A DNA stretch of 64,000 bases from Herbaspirillum hiltneri N3 (lineage in GTDB: Bacteria > Pseudomonadota > Gammaproteobacteria > Burkholderiales > Burkholderiaceae_D): NCBI RefSeq assembly GCF_001267925.1, contig NZ_CP011409.1, positions 1,674,001-1,738,000 on the forward strand, read 5' to 3'. A program made the position numbers and the translations under genes. A model generated the notes under the pieces. That model saw only the letters and a program-made list of their open reading frames with translations, did not search any database and was not told where the DNA came from. Positions 43,935 to 52,238 of the stretch are shown one piece after another (the stretch's first letter is position 1; each line of letters begins with the position of its first letter).

Positions 43935-44109
43935 ATTTCACTTCTTCCTCCCGTCCTTGCCTCTGGTTTCCGCAAGGCATCTCCGACGCGCTTTTGCTAT
44001 CTGCCGTACAATTCGTTGTGCGCTGCAAGATGCGCTCAACGCCAGCACCCACGCGCATAGACATGCAATTCGATGTGGCGCTGCAGCCTGAAATTACCAG
44101 AAATATCCC

Positions 44110-45231
44110 ATGGAACAACTTGTCGTCTACATCATCCCGCTGTTCCTCGTGCTGATCTGCGCGGAGCTCGCCTACGGCTATTTCCGTGGCCGCAATACCT
44201 ATCGCCTCAACGACGCCATCAGCAGCCTGAGCCAGGGCCTGATCGGGCAACTGGTGGGGCTGGTGACGCAATTGTTCCAGATCGGTTTTTATACCTTCGC
44301 CTATCGCTTCGTCGCGATCGTGCCGCATGCCCGTTTCTGGCACGGCGCGGCCGGATGGATTGCGGCGATCCTGCTGTTCGATTTCTTCGACTACTGGCTG
44401 CACCGCATGGGCCACGAAAACGCCGTGATGTGGGCCGCGCACGCAGTGCATCACCAGAGCCAGGATTTCAACCTGTCAACGGCGCTGCGCCAGGAAAGCA
44501 CCGTTATCCTGATCGGCTGGCTGTTCTACCTGCCGATGGCGGTGCTGGGAGTGCCGCCTGAACAGTTCGCCATTGCCGGCCTGATCGTGCTGGTGTATCA
44601 GTTCTGGATCCACACCGAACATGTGGGCAAGCTCGGCTGGTTCGACAAGGTTTTTTCCTCGCCGTCGAATCATCGCGTGCATCACGCGGTCAACGACCAG
44701 TACCTCGACAAGAACTACGGCGGCATGCTGGTGATCTGGGACCGGATGTTCGGCACCTTCGCGGAAGAGAAAGAAGCCTGCGTCTACGGCACGCGCACGC
44801 CGCTCAAGAGTTGGGATCCGCTGTGGGCCGTGACCAGCGGTTACTGGCAACTGGCGCAGACCGCAGCGCGTCTGCCGCGCTGGCAGGACAAGCTCAAGCT
44901 GTGGTTCAAGCCGCCCGGCTGGCTGCCGGCCGGCGTGGCGGCGGACGGACCGGCGTTCAGTCTGGAAGCGGCGCGCCGGCGTTACGATCCGAAGCTGTCG
45001 CGCAGCGCCAGTGTCGCGGCGGTGCTGCAATTCAGCGTCTTGCTGGCGGCCAGTGCAGCGTGCATGTGGGTGGCGGACGATCTTTCCTACGCGCGCCTGG
45101 TGGAGCTGTGCTGCGCCTTGCTGGCGGCATTCTGGGCGCTGGGCGCTTTCATGCAGCATCGCGTCGGCATCGTTGCGATGGTGGCGATTGATGTTGTTGC
45201 GGCTGCCGTCGCTGCCTATGTGCTGCTGTAA
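44110..45231 (+). CDS. Sterol desaturase/fatty-acid hydroxylase-type membrane protein
   Basis: A 373-residue integral membrane protein of the di-iron hydroxylase superfamily. The histidine clusters are HRMGH near residue 98, HAVHH near 115 and NHRVHH near 194, the set needed for two irons. N- and C-terminal halves contain several hydrophobic helices; the C-terminal ~100 residues (after FGTF) form an extra membrane extension not needed for the core. Substrate is unknown. Its stop is only four bases from the converging stop of the small Cys-rich gene. Confidence 0.9.
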   Translation: MEQLVVYIIPLFLVLICAELAYGYFRGRNTYRLNDAISSLSQGLIGQLVGLVTQLFQIGFYTFAYRFVAIVPHARFWHGAAGWIAAILLFDFFDYWLHRMGHENAVMWAAHAVHHQSQDFNLSTALRQESTVILIGWLFYLPMAVLGVPPEQFAIAGLIVLVYQFWIHTEHVGKLGWFDKVFSSPSNHRVHHAVNDQYLDKNYGGMLVIWDRMFGTFAEEKEACVYGTRTPLKSWDPLWAVTSGYWQLAQTAARLPRWQDKLKLWFKPPGWLPAGVAADGPAFSLEAARRRYDPKLSRSASVAAVLQFSVLLAASAACMWVADDLSYARLVELCCALLAAFWALGAFMQHRVGIVAMVAIDVVAAAVAAYVLL

Positions 45232-45235
45232 GAGT

Positions 45236-45529
45236 CTAACGGTGCAGACTGCGCTTCAGGCTGTCCACTGAGATCTTCTGGACGGTTGGATTTCTCCCTC
45301 CGTCTTTTCCCTTCTTTTCCACCCCCGCGCAAGCGCTGCAACTGTCGCAGCCGGTTGCGGGGACTTGCTCGGCCGCTTGCATCCGCACGGCCATGCCATG
45401 CCAGCCGCGCTGCCGGCACCATGCAGCGACGGCAGCGCCCATGCGGTGCTTCAGCGGCTTCGGCAGATAGCGGCGCAGCACGTACCCGCAGGCATACAGC
45501 ACGATGGCGGCGACGATGAGATTTTGCAT
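45236..45529 (-). CDS. FeoB-associated Cys-rich single-pass membrane protein
   Basis: A 97-residue protein starting MQNLIVAAIVLYACGYVLRR, one membrane helix, then a basic loop and the cluster CDSCSAC, and a charged tail. Small proteins of this layout are often encoded after FeoB in betaproteobacteria. It begins 14 bases after the feoB stop, so it belongs to the feo unit. A role in iron handling or FeoB assembly is inferred from the position and the cysteines. Confidence 0.75.
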   Translation of the reverse strand: MQNLIVAAIVLYACGYVLRRYLPKPLKHRMGAAVAAWCRQRGWHGMAVRMQAAEQVPATGCDSCSACAGVEKKGKDGGRNPTVQKISVDSLKRSLHR

Positions 45530-45543
45530 GACGGTCCTCGTTT

Positions 45544-47436
45544 CTACAGGAAAGCCGTGGCCAACCGGAATGTCGCCAGCGAGGCCAGATAGGCCAGCGC
45601 GAACATGTAGGCGGCCATCGCCAGCGCCGGTTTCCACGAATTGGTTTCGCGCTTGACGATCGACAGCGTCGAGATGCACTGCGGCGCGAACACATACCAG
45701 ATCAGCAGCGACAGCGCCGTCGGCAGGCTCCAGGTCTGCGTCAGCATCGGCTCCAGCGCCGACGCCAGCTGGTCGCCGCTGGCCGACAGCGCATAGACGG
45801 TGCCGAGCGCGCCGACGGCGACTTCGCGCGCGGCCAGGCCGGGGATCAGCGCGATGGCAATCTGCCAGTTGAAGCCGATCGGCGCGAACAGCGGCTCGAG
45901 GAAGCTGCCGATGCGTCCCGCCAGGCTGTACTGGATCGCCGGCCCGGTGGCGCCGTCCGGCGCACCCGGGAACGTCGACAGGAACCACAGGATCACCATC
46001 AGCGCCAGGATGATGGTGCCCACGCGCGTGATGAAGATGCGCGCACGTTCCCACAGCCCCAGCGCTAGGTTGCGCAGATGCGGCACGTGATAGTTGGGCA
46101 GTTCCAGCAGCAGCGGCTGCAGCCGGCCTTTGGCGATCACGCGCTTGAACACGTAAGCCACCGCCATCGCCGAGACGATGCCGAGCACGTACAGGCCGAA
46201 CAGCACCAGTCCCTGCAAGTTGAAGATGCCGACGGCGCGATCAGGAATGAACGCACCGATGATCAGCGCATACACCGGCAATCGCGCTGAGCAGGTCATC
46301 AGTGGCGCGATCATGATGGTGGCGAGGCGGTCGCGCGGATTCTGGATGGTACGCGTGGCCATCACGCCGGGAATGGCGCAGGCGAAACTCGACAGCAGCG
46401 GAATGAAGGCGCGCCCCGACAGGCCGACGCTGCCCATCAGCCGGTCCAGCAGGAAGGCGGCGCGCGGCAGGTAGCCGGAATCTTCCAGCAGCAGGATGAA
46501 GAAGAACAGCACCAGGATCTGCGGGAGGAACACCAGCACGCTGCCGACGCCGGAGATGATGCCGTCGACGATCAGGCTGCGCAGCAATCCTTCCGGCATG
46601 AATTGCGTGACCAGCGCCCCGATGCCGTCGACGCCGGTCTTGATCATTTCCATCGGTAGCGCCGACCAGCTGAACACCGCCTGGAAGATCGTGAACAGCA
46701 GCGCCAGCAACAGCACATAGCCGAATACCGGATGCAGCACCCAGGCATCGATGCGGTCTTCGGTGGTGCGCGCCTGCGTGCGTTCGGTGACGGCGACGTC
46801 GAGGATGCTGCGCACCGCTTGCTGGCGCTCGCTTGCACTCATCGGCGTGGCTGCATCGCCGAAGCGGCATGAAACCCAGGCATCCGGCCGGCTGTCCGAA
46901 TGGCGGTTGCGCCACGCGTCGACTGCATCGGCCAGCGCTGTTGCGCCTTGCTGCTGCACGGCGACGGTTTCGACCACGGGAATGCCGAGCTCGGCGCCGA
47001 GTCGCGCGGCATCAACATGCACGCCGCGCTTGCGGGCCACGTCGGACATGTTGAGCGCCAGGATGGTGGGGCGCTGCAGGCGCAGCACTTCGATGGCGAG
47101 CTTGAGATTCAGGCGCAGTTTGCTGGCGTCGACCACCAGCACGATCAGGTCGGGTAGCGCTTCGTCGGCGCGTTCGCCGAGCAGTACCGCACGCGTGACC
47201 GCCTCGTCCGGGGTCAGTGCGCTCAGGCTATAGGTGCCGGGCAGGTCGACCAGGCGATAGGCCGCGCCGCTGCCGGAGACGAAACGCCCGGCCTTGCGTT
47301 CGACCGTCACGCCGGCGTAGTTGGCGACTTTCTGGCGGGCGCCGGTGAGACGGTTGAACAGCGCGGTCTTGCCGCAGTTGGGATTGCCCACGAGGGCAAG
47401 GTTGAGTGGGGACGTGAACGTGTCGGATTGCTGCAT
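45544..47436 (-). CDS. feoB: Ferrous iron transporter B
   Basis: A 630-residue ferrous-iron permease. The N-terminal G-protein domain has G1 in GNPNCGKTALFN at ~17, the G3 DLPGTYSLS at ~64 and NMSDVA (G4) at ~134. The membrane part carries the two Gate regions, for example LSSFACAIPGVMATRTIQNP and LPNYHVPHL. It is shorter than E. coli FeoB (773 residues), common in this group. It follows feoA by 36 bases and is controlled by the Fur box upstream. Confidence 0.95.
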   Translation of the reverse strand: MQQSDTFTSPLNLALVGNPNCGKTALFNRLTGARQKVANYAGVTVERKAGRFVSGSGAAYRLVDLPGTYSLSALTPDEAVTRAVLLGERADEALPDLIVLVVDASKLRLNLKLAIEVLRLQRPTILALNMSDVARKRGVHVDAARLGAELGIPVVETVAVQQQGATALADAVDAWRNRHSDSRPDAWVSCRFGDAATPMSASERQQAVRSILDVAVTERTQARTTEDRIDAWVLHPVFGYVLLLALLFTIFQAVFSWSALPMEMIKTGVDGIGALVTQFMPEGLLRSLIVDGIISGVGSVLVFLPQILVLFFFILLLEDSGYLPRAAFLLDRLMGSVGLSGRAFIPLLSSFACAIPGVMATRTIQNPRDRLATIMIAPLMTCSARLPVYALIIGAFIPDRAVGIFNLQGLVLFGLYVLGIVSAMAVAYVFKRVIAKGRLQPLLLELPNYHVPHLRNLALGLWERARIFITRVGTIILALMVILWFLSTFPGAPDGATGPAIQYSLAGRIGSFLEPLFAPIGFNWQIAIALIPGLAAREVAVGALGTVYALSASGDQLASALEPMLTQTWSLPTALSLLIWYVFAPQCISTLSIVKRETNSWKPALAMAAYMFALAYLASLATFRLATAFL

Positions 47437-47472
47437 GATGGGTGTTCTGGATATTTTAGAATGCGAAGGAAA

Positions 47473-47766
47473 TCAGGCCAGCCGGTCGATGTGGATCAGT
47501 TCGGCTTCATGCCGCCGCAATGCGAAAGTGGTGTTGCCGATGCGCACCGCGATCGGATCGCCGGCCGGAAATGACAGCGCCACCACGCGCACGATTTCCC
47601 CGGGCAGGAAACCGAGTTCTTCCAGCCGCTCGCGCAGTGCGGATAGTTCGGGGTCCTGCGAAGGAGGGAGGAAGCGGATGCACGCCTGCTCGCCTTTGGT
47701 AAGATCGGCGAGGGTGTTGCGGGCAATTGCTGCGGTGGCGGTGGCTGTAGCTGTAGGGGAGATCAT
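47473..47766 (-). CDS. feoA: Ferrous iron transport protein A
   Basis: A 97-residue cytosolic SH3-like protein needed for FeoB activity. It carries ELSALRERLEELGFLPGEIV and the conserved PIAVRIGNTTFALRRHEAEL, the FeoA signature. It is the first gene of the feoA-feoB-Cys-rich unit. A near-consensus Fur box lies 49 bases upstream of its ATG. Confidence 0.92.
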   Translation of the reverse strand: MISPTATATATAAIARNTLADLTKGEQACIRFLPPSQDPELSALRERLEELGFLPGEIVRVVALSFPAGDPIAVRIGNTTFALRRHEAELIHIDRLA

Positions 47767-47814
47767 GAGCTGCCCGGTGTCCGTACGGCAATGCGGAAGC
47801 CGATAGAGTCAGTT

Positions 47815-47833
47815 AATAATGCTTCTCATTATC
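47815..47833 (-). promoter_or_regulatory. Fur box of the feo operon
   Basis: On the minus strand GATAATGAGAAGCATTATT matches the 19-bp Fur consensus (GATAATGATAATCATTATC) at about 16 of 19 positions. It lies upstream of feoA, so iron repression by Fur is expected. Confidence 0.85.
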
Positions 47834-47993
47834 CACTGATTTCCACATTCGGGTCAGCGGCAAAATGTCGCAGTCCGGATCACGGAGCGAATCCTTTCCG
47901 GCTGCCGAAACGTCTCATCATCAGAGACCCGGCTCCATCCCCGGCCGGACCAGTTCGATTTCAGGCAACCAGGCGCTTTCACGGAGTAATTTC

Positions 47994-48887
47994 ATGCCAG
48001 ACCAGCAAGAGGCACGGCTTTTGTTCGAGCAGAGGCTGGGAGAGCTGCGCCCCAGGCTTCATCGCTATTGCGCGCGAATGGCAGGCTCCGCCGTCGACGG
48101 CGAGGATATCGTCCAGGAAACCCTCATCAAGGCGGTCGAAGCGTTCGGGCGCGATCCGATCGACAATACGGAAAGCTGGCTCTTCCGTATCGCCCACAAC
48201 GCCGCGACGGATTTCCTGCGCCGCCGGCGGCGGCAGCAAGCAGTTCATTCTGAAGAGGAGCCGGAAATGATCGTGGACGAATCGGCATCTGCGGTATCCA
48301 GGCATGCCGCGACCGCGGCTTTGCGAACCTTCATGCATCTTCCGGTCGCTCAGCGCGGCGCCGTGATCCTGATGGACGTGCTGGGCTATTCCTTGCAGGA
48401 AATGCGCGACATCACCGGATTGACCGTGCCTGCGGTCAAGGCCGCCTTGCATCGTGGCCGCGTGCGTCTGCGCGAGCTGGCGGCCAGTCCCGGCGAACCG
48501 CCGTCGCTGGATGATGCCGAGCTGCGTCGCCTGGCGCGATACGCCGATTGTTTCAACGCCCATGACTTCGACGCCGTGCGCAACATGCTGGCCGACGACG
48601 TCGCCCTTGAACTCGTCAGCCGCACCCGCAGGAGCGGGCGCAAGGAGGTATCGCAATACTTCAGCAACTACGCCGGCATTGGCGACTGGCGCTTGATCCC
48701 GGGGCTGGTCGACGGCCGGCCGGCCCTGCTTGTGCTTGATCCGGCCAGGCCGGAAGCACCGCCATCCTATTTTGTGATCGTCGAATGGAAGGACGGCCAG
48801 GTCGTCCGGATACGAGATTTCCGGCATGCGCGCTATGTTGCCGAGTGTGCCGGGATGAGCCCTGCCAACCTGTCGGAGAAAACTTGA
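47994..48887 (+). CDS. ECF sigma factor with C-terminal SnoaL-like domain
   Basis: A 297-residue ECF sigma-70 protein. Region 2 has ARMAGSAVDGEDIVQETLIK and SWLFRIAHNAATDFLRRRRR; region 4 has LMDVLGYSLQEMRDITGLTV and VKAALHRGRVRLRELA. The C-terminal ~120 residues (RLARYADCFNAHDFDAVRNM and FVIVEWKDGQVVRIRDFRHA) are a SnoaL/NTF2-like fold, as in the ECF groups whose activity is set by this domain instead of an anti-sigma factor. GGAG lies before the ATG at 47994. It overlaps the next SnoaL-type gene by one base. Confidence 0.9.
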   Translation: MPDQQEARLLFEQRLGELRPRLHRYCARMAGSAVDGEDIVQETLIKAVEAFGRDPIDNTESWLFRIAHNAATDFLRRRRRQQAVHSEEEPEMIVDESASAVSRHAATAALRTFMHLPVAQRGAVILMDVLGYSLQEMRDITGLTVPAVKAALHRGRVRLRELAASPGEPPSLDDAELRRLARYADCFNAHDFDAVRNMLADDVALELVSRTRRSGRKEVSQYFSNYAGIGDWRLIPGLVDGRPALLVLDPARPEAPPSYFVIVEWKDGQVVRIRDFRHARYVAECAGMSPANLSEKT

Positions 48888-49321
48888 TGAGCCATCCTGA
48901 AATGCAAATTCATCGCGTTCTTGAACGTTACAGATCAACGGTTTTTGCCAAGGACCTGGAAGGGTTCCTGCGCCTGTACAGCGAGAACGTGCGCATTTTC
49001 GACACGTGGGAAGCGTGGTCGTACGAAGGCAAGAACGCCTGGCGCGAGGTGATCGGAAAGTGGTTTTCCTCCCTCGGGGAAGAAGCCGTCGCAGTGACCC
49101 TGGAGGACGTTCAGGTGACCGCTGGAGCGGATCTGGCGATCGCCGGTGCGATCGTCACTTATGCCGCCGTCTCTCCCGCCGGCCGCACGCTGCGCTCCAT
49201 ACAAAACCGGCTGAGCGTGGCGCTGGCGAGGGAGGGCAATGACTGGCTTATCGTTCACGAACATACCTCGGTGCCGATCGGCTTTGACGACATGCGCGCC
49301 GTGACGGCCAAAGTCCCCTGA
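48887..49321 (+). CDS. SnoaL/NTF2-like protein
   Basis: A 144-residue cone-shaped NTF2-fold protein (MQIHRVLERYRSTVFAKDLE, LRLYSENVRIFDTWEAWSYE, NRLSVALAREGNDWLIVHEH). Such proteins are often enzymes or binding proteins for small molecules. Its ATG overlaps the sigma-factor stop (TGATG), so the two are coupled. It may modulate the SnoaL domain of the sigma factor or be its target; this is inference. Confidence 0.85.
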   Translation: MSHPEMQIHRVLERYRSTVFAKDLEGFLRLYSENVRIFDTWEAWSYEGKNAWREVIGKWFSSLGEEAVAVTLEDVQVTAGADLAIAGAIVTYAAVSPAGRTLRSIQNRLSVALAREGNDWLIVHEHTSVPIGFDDMRAVTAKVP

Positions 49322-49401
49322 TCCCTAGTCCCTGATTCTTGATATCTATATTTCGCGCATCCGGCGCATCCTTTCCCTGCTGCTCTTCGTCTTAAGAAAG
49401 T

Positions 49402-49440
49402 GAGGACGCCGCCATTGCGATCGGCGCTGCGTCCTCTTTT
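49402..49440 (+). terminator. Terminator after the SnoaL gene
   Basis: GAGGACGC pairs with GCGTCCTC around a 19-base loop, followed by four Ts. It ends the sigma/SnoaL unit. Confidence 0.65.
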
Positions 49441-49467
49441 ATCAAAACATGGAAGGAGCGCAGTCGA

Positions 49468-50127
49468 ATGAATCAGAACAGGGTTGAAATCTACGGCATC
49501 CCCGAAAGCAACTTTACGCGTGCGGTCAGAATGGTCTGCGAGGAGAAAGCGCTCGACTACGATCATTTCCCCGTCCGTCCGCACTCCGACGAGGCCAATG
49601 CAATCCATCCGCTGGGCAAAGTCCCCGGCCTGCGTCACGGCCAGGTGACACTGGGAGAGTCGCGGGCGATCGTGGCCTACCTCGATTGCCTTTATCCGGA
49701 AACGCCGATGATGCCCACAAGTCCCGATGCGGCGGAGGCGGAGCAGTGGGTATCGATCGTCATGACGGCGATGGATCCGGTATTGATCAGGCAGTATGTT
49801 TTTGCGAATCTCTTTCCCAAGACGGCGGATGGAACGGTCGATCGCGCTGCCGTTGAGGCGCCGCTGCCCACGCTGAAGGCGCAGATCAAATTGCTCGACC
49901 AGGCATTGGCCAGGAAAAACTTCCTCGCCGCCGCGCGCTTTACCTTCGCAGACGCTCTCCTTCTTTCGACATTGGCCGCCGTGCGCCTGTTTCCGGAGGG
50001 GGCGCATGCGATTGATGCCGCGCCCAATCTCGCGCATTACGTGAATCTGCATTCCGCCCGTGCCAGTTTCATTGCGACCGATCCCTGGAAGAAGCCGGGC
50101 AAGGCGGGCAAGGGAGAGAACGCATGA
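49468..50127 (+). CDS. Glutathione S-transferase
   Basis: A 219-residue soluble GST. The N-terminal thioredoxin fold has VEIYGIPESNFTRAVRMVCE and NAIHPLGKVPGLRHGQVTLG, with LGESRAIVAYLD at the glutathione site. The C-terminal domain has FTFADALLLSTLAAVRLFPE. The stop overlaps the next ATG by four bases, so the GST and the NmrA-like gene are translated together. Substrate unknown. Confidence 0.9.
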   Translation: MNQNRVEIYGIPESNFTRAVRMVCEEKALDYDHFPVRPHSDEANAIHPLGKVPGLRHGQVTLGESRAIVAYLDCLYPETPMMPTSPDAAEAEQWVSIVMTAMDPVLIRQYVFANLFPKTADGTVDRAAVEAPLPTLKAQIKLLDQALARKNFLAAARFTFADALLLSTLAAVRLFPEGAHAIDAAPNLAHYVNLHSARASFIATDPWKKPGKAGKGENA

Positions 50128-50981
50128 TTCTGGTCACCGGCGCCGCCGGATTGAGCGGCGCGCACATCGTCAGAGAGTTGGCGGCGCAGCGAGTGCCGTT
50201 TCGTGCACTGGTGCGAAATCGGTCGAAAGCGGTTTCTCTTCTTCCAGGCCATGTTGACATCGTCGAAGGCGACATGTCCCGGCCCGAGACCTTGGGGCCG
50301 GCGCTTGAAGGCGTCGCCAAGGCCTTGCTCATTTCATCGGGCGACGCTCGCATGCTGGAGACGCAATGCAGTTTCATCGACGCCTGCAAGCGCGCCGGCG
50401 TGGAGCATGTCGTGAAATTCTCGGGTAACGAAACGGGATTCGATCGCTCCAGATTCCGATTTACGGAAATGCATGCGCAGGCAGAGCGCTATCTTGAACG
50501 ATCGGGTTTGCGCTGGACGCATCTGCAGCCCTGCGGTTTCATGCAGGTGTATCTGCGCGAGGCCAGGACCATCAAGGAAAGCGGCGAGCTGCGCCTGGCC
50601 GCGGGGGATATCACGCTCGCGCCCATCGATGTCCTGGATATCGCCAGAATCAGCACCGCCGTATTGCAGGCGCCGTGGCAGGACGGCAGGCGTCATCTGA
50701 TGACCGGGCCGGAAGCGCTGACCATGAGCCAGATCGCCGGGCTGATTTCCAAAGTCGCAGGCCGGCCCGTCAACTACGTCGCGATCACGCCGGAAGAACG
50801 CCGCCAGGAAATGCTGGCCGCCGGCGTACCTGCGTATTTTGCGGACGCTTTGTTCGAGCAAGCCACCGAACGGCTGCGCAATCCAAAGGCAGCGGTGCAC
50901 CTGGAGACTCATCAGGAATTCAATGTGATCCCGACGACTTTCTCGCATTTCATACAGCGCAATGCTTTCATTTTCCAATAA
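50124..50981 (+). CDS. NmrA-like NAD(P)-binding protein
   Basis: A 285-residue atypical SDR of the NmrA/azoreductase group. The N-terminal LVTGAAGLSGAHIVRELAAQ holds the dinucleotide motif (GxxGxxG). It includes FRALVRNRSKAVSLLPGHVD and EHVVKFSGNETGFDRSRFRF, typical of this family. The active-site Tyr is not evident, so it may be a sensor or reductase. Coupled with the GST gene. A strong terminator lies downstream at 51063. Confidence 0.85.
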   Translation: MILVTGAAGLSGAHIVRELAAQRVPFRALVRNRSKAVSLLPGHVDIVEGDMSRPETLGPALEGVAKALLISSGDARMLETQCSFIDACKRAGVEHVVKFSGNETGFDRSRFRFTEMHAQAERYLERSGLRWTHLQPCGFMQVYLREARTIKESGELRLAAGDITLAPIDVLDIARISTAVLQAPWQDGRRHLMTGPEALTMSQIAGLISKVAGRPVNYVAITPEERRQEMLAAGVPAYFADALFEQATERLRNPKAAVHLETHQEFNVIPTTFSHFIQRNAFIFQ

Positions 50982-51062
50982 TTGATTTATTGAAAATGGA
51001 AGAAGGGCGGTGCTCCCGCATGCTTTCCTTGCCCTGGACCCAACCGGTGCATTTCTCTGAAC

Positions 51063-51099
51063 CAGGCTGGCGGACATCGTTGTCCGCCAGCCTGTTTTT
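51063..51099 (+). terminator. Rho-independent terminator after the NmrA-like gene
   Basis: CAGGCTGGCGGACA and TGTCCGCCAGCCTG form a perfect 14-bp stem with loop TCGT and five Ts. Confidence 0.92.
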
Positions 51100-51131
51100 C
51101 TCTGTCAATCCATTCCGCACCATCCTTTTCA

Positions 51132-51187
51132 AATAGTTTTCCATATGGCGAACTATGGTGATATAGTTCGCCATATGGAAAACTATT
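51132..51187. promoter_or_regulatory. 25-bp perfect inverted repeat at the ArsR start
   Basis: Two 25-base arms (51132-51156 and 51163-51187) are exact reverse complements, separated by six bases. Each arm contains the palindrome CCATATGG. The arms cover both possible ArsR start codons (51145 and 51175), where no Shine-Dalgarno sequence is visible. Likely the autoregulatory operator. Confidence 0.75.
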
Positions 51188-51519
51188 CAGCCTCACTCAA
51201 CAACGTATTCCACGCACTGGCCGACCCTACCAGGCGATCGGTGATCGCCAGGCTGGGCAGCGGCCCGGCGTCGATAAAGGAACTGGCGGAACCGTTCGGC
51301 CTGGGGTTGCCCTCGTTCCTGAAGCACATCAAGGTTCTTGAAAGCAGCGGTCTTATCGCCTCGGAAAAAGCAGGGCGAGTGCGCACCTGCAAACTGAAGC
51401 GCGCCAACCTGATCGCTGCCCAAAAGTGGTTTGATGAACAACGCGCGGCCTGGGAAGGCCGATACGCAAATCTCGACAATTTACTGATTACTTTGAAAGG
51501 TGAAGAAGATGAAAACTGA
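51175..51519 (+). CDS. ArsR-family repressor
   Basis: A 114-residue winged-helix regulator of the ArsR type without a metal-site cysteine pair. It begins MENYSASLNNVFHALADPTR and has the HTH SIKELAEPFGLGLPSFLKHI. The ATG at 51175 gives the normal ArsR length; the earlier one at 51145 adds ten residues. Both lie inside the inverted repeat, and no ribosome site is seen, so a leaderless mRNA is possible. It overlaps the SRPBCC gene by 11 bases, a frequent pairing. Confidence 0.88.
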   Translation: MENYSASLNNVFHALADPTRRSVIARLGSGPASIKELAEPFGLGLPSFLKHIKVLESSGLIASEKAGRVRTCKLKRANLIAAQKWFDEQRAAWEGRYANLDNLLITLKGEEDEN

Positions 51520-52009
51520 GCTTCAATTTGACTTTGTGGTCGACCAGGAAAAAAGCACCATCACGATCAAACGAGAATTCGCCGGAAAACGCCAGCTAGT
51601 CTGGGACTGCCACACGAAGAGCGAACTGCTCGACCGCTGGTTTGCACCCAAACCGCTGACCACGAAAACCAAGTCCATGGATTTCCGCGAAGGCGGGCAC
51701 TGGCACTACGCGATGGTGGAGCCGAACGGCCAGGAGTACTGGGGCCGGGTGGACTATCTGACCATTCACCCCATCGACAATTACACCTCGCTCGACGGTT
51801 TCAGCGACAGCACCGGCGCAGTGAATCCGGCATTGCCCAGGTCCAAATGGAACGTCAGTTTCTCGGATGCCAAGGCGCATACCCTGGTGGAGACAGTCGT
51901 CTCTTATTCGTCGCCCGAGGCGCTCCAGCAAGTCATCAACATGGGACTGAAAGAGGGTTTGGCCTCGACCCTGGAACGTCTGGACGAACTGCTTCTGGTT
52001 CTCAACTAA
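51509..52009 (+). CDS. SRPBCC-domain protein (AHSA1-like)
   Basis: A 166-residue hydrophobic-ligand-binding protein of the SRPBCC/Activator-of-Hsp90 homology group. The core has FAGKRQLVWDCHTKSELLDR, RWFAPKPLTTKTKSMDFREG and a C-terminal long helix (GLKEGLASTLERLDELL). It is paired with ArsR and overlaps it, as in many genomes. The start is set at the ATG 51509 preceded by AAGGTGA; GTG at 51500 is the alternative. Ligand unknown. Confidence 0.88.
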   Translation: MKTELQFDFVVDQEKSTITIKREFAGKRQLVWDCHTKSELLDRWFAPKPLTTKTKSMDFREGGHWHYAMVEPNGQEYWGRVDYLTIHPIDNYTSLDGFSDSTGAVNPALPRSKWNVSFSDAKAHTLVETVVSYSSPEALQQVINMGLKEGLASTLERLDELLLVLN

Positions 52010-52036
52010 GCACTGGAAGAACCCCTTCGATACCCA

Positions 52037-52064
52037 CGCATGTCGCCAGCAAAGGCGACATGCG
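52037..52064. terminator. Stem-loop after the SRPBCC gene
   Basis: CGCATGTCGCC pairs with GGCGACATGCG (11 bp, six-base loop). The T-run is absent. The rest of 52010-52238 shows no gene. Confidence 0.5.
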
Positions 52065-52238
52065 CTGTCTACGCGGCAGGATGTTTTCAAAAACACATCT
52101 TTCCGATGCCTTGGCGCGACCAAATGCCGCAACCAAAGGCTGTGAACTTCGATTACGTGAATCTCGTCACTCCATCAGGGTAGAATCATTCTGAAATTCG
52201 ACGTGTTGGGCTTTCAATCGACGAGATTCGCAAAGCAT

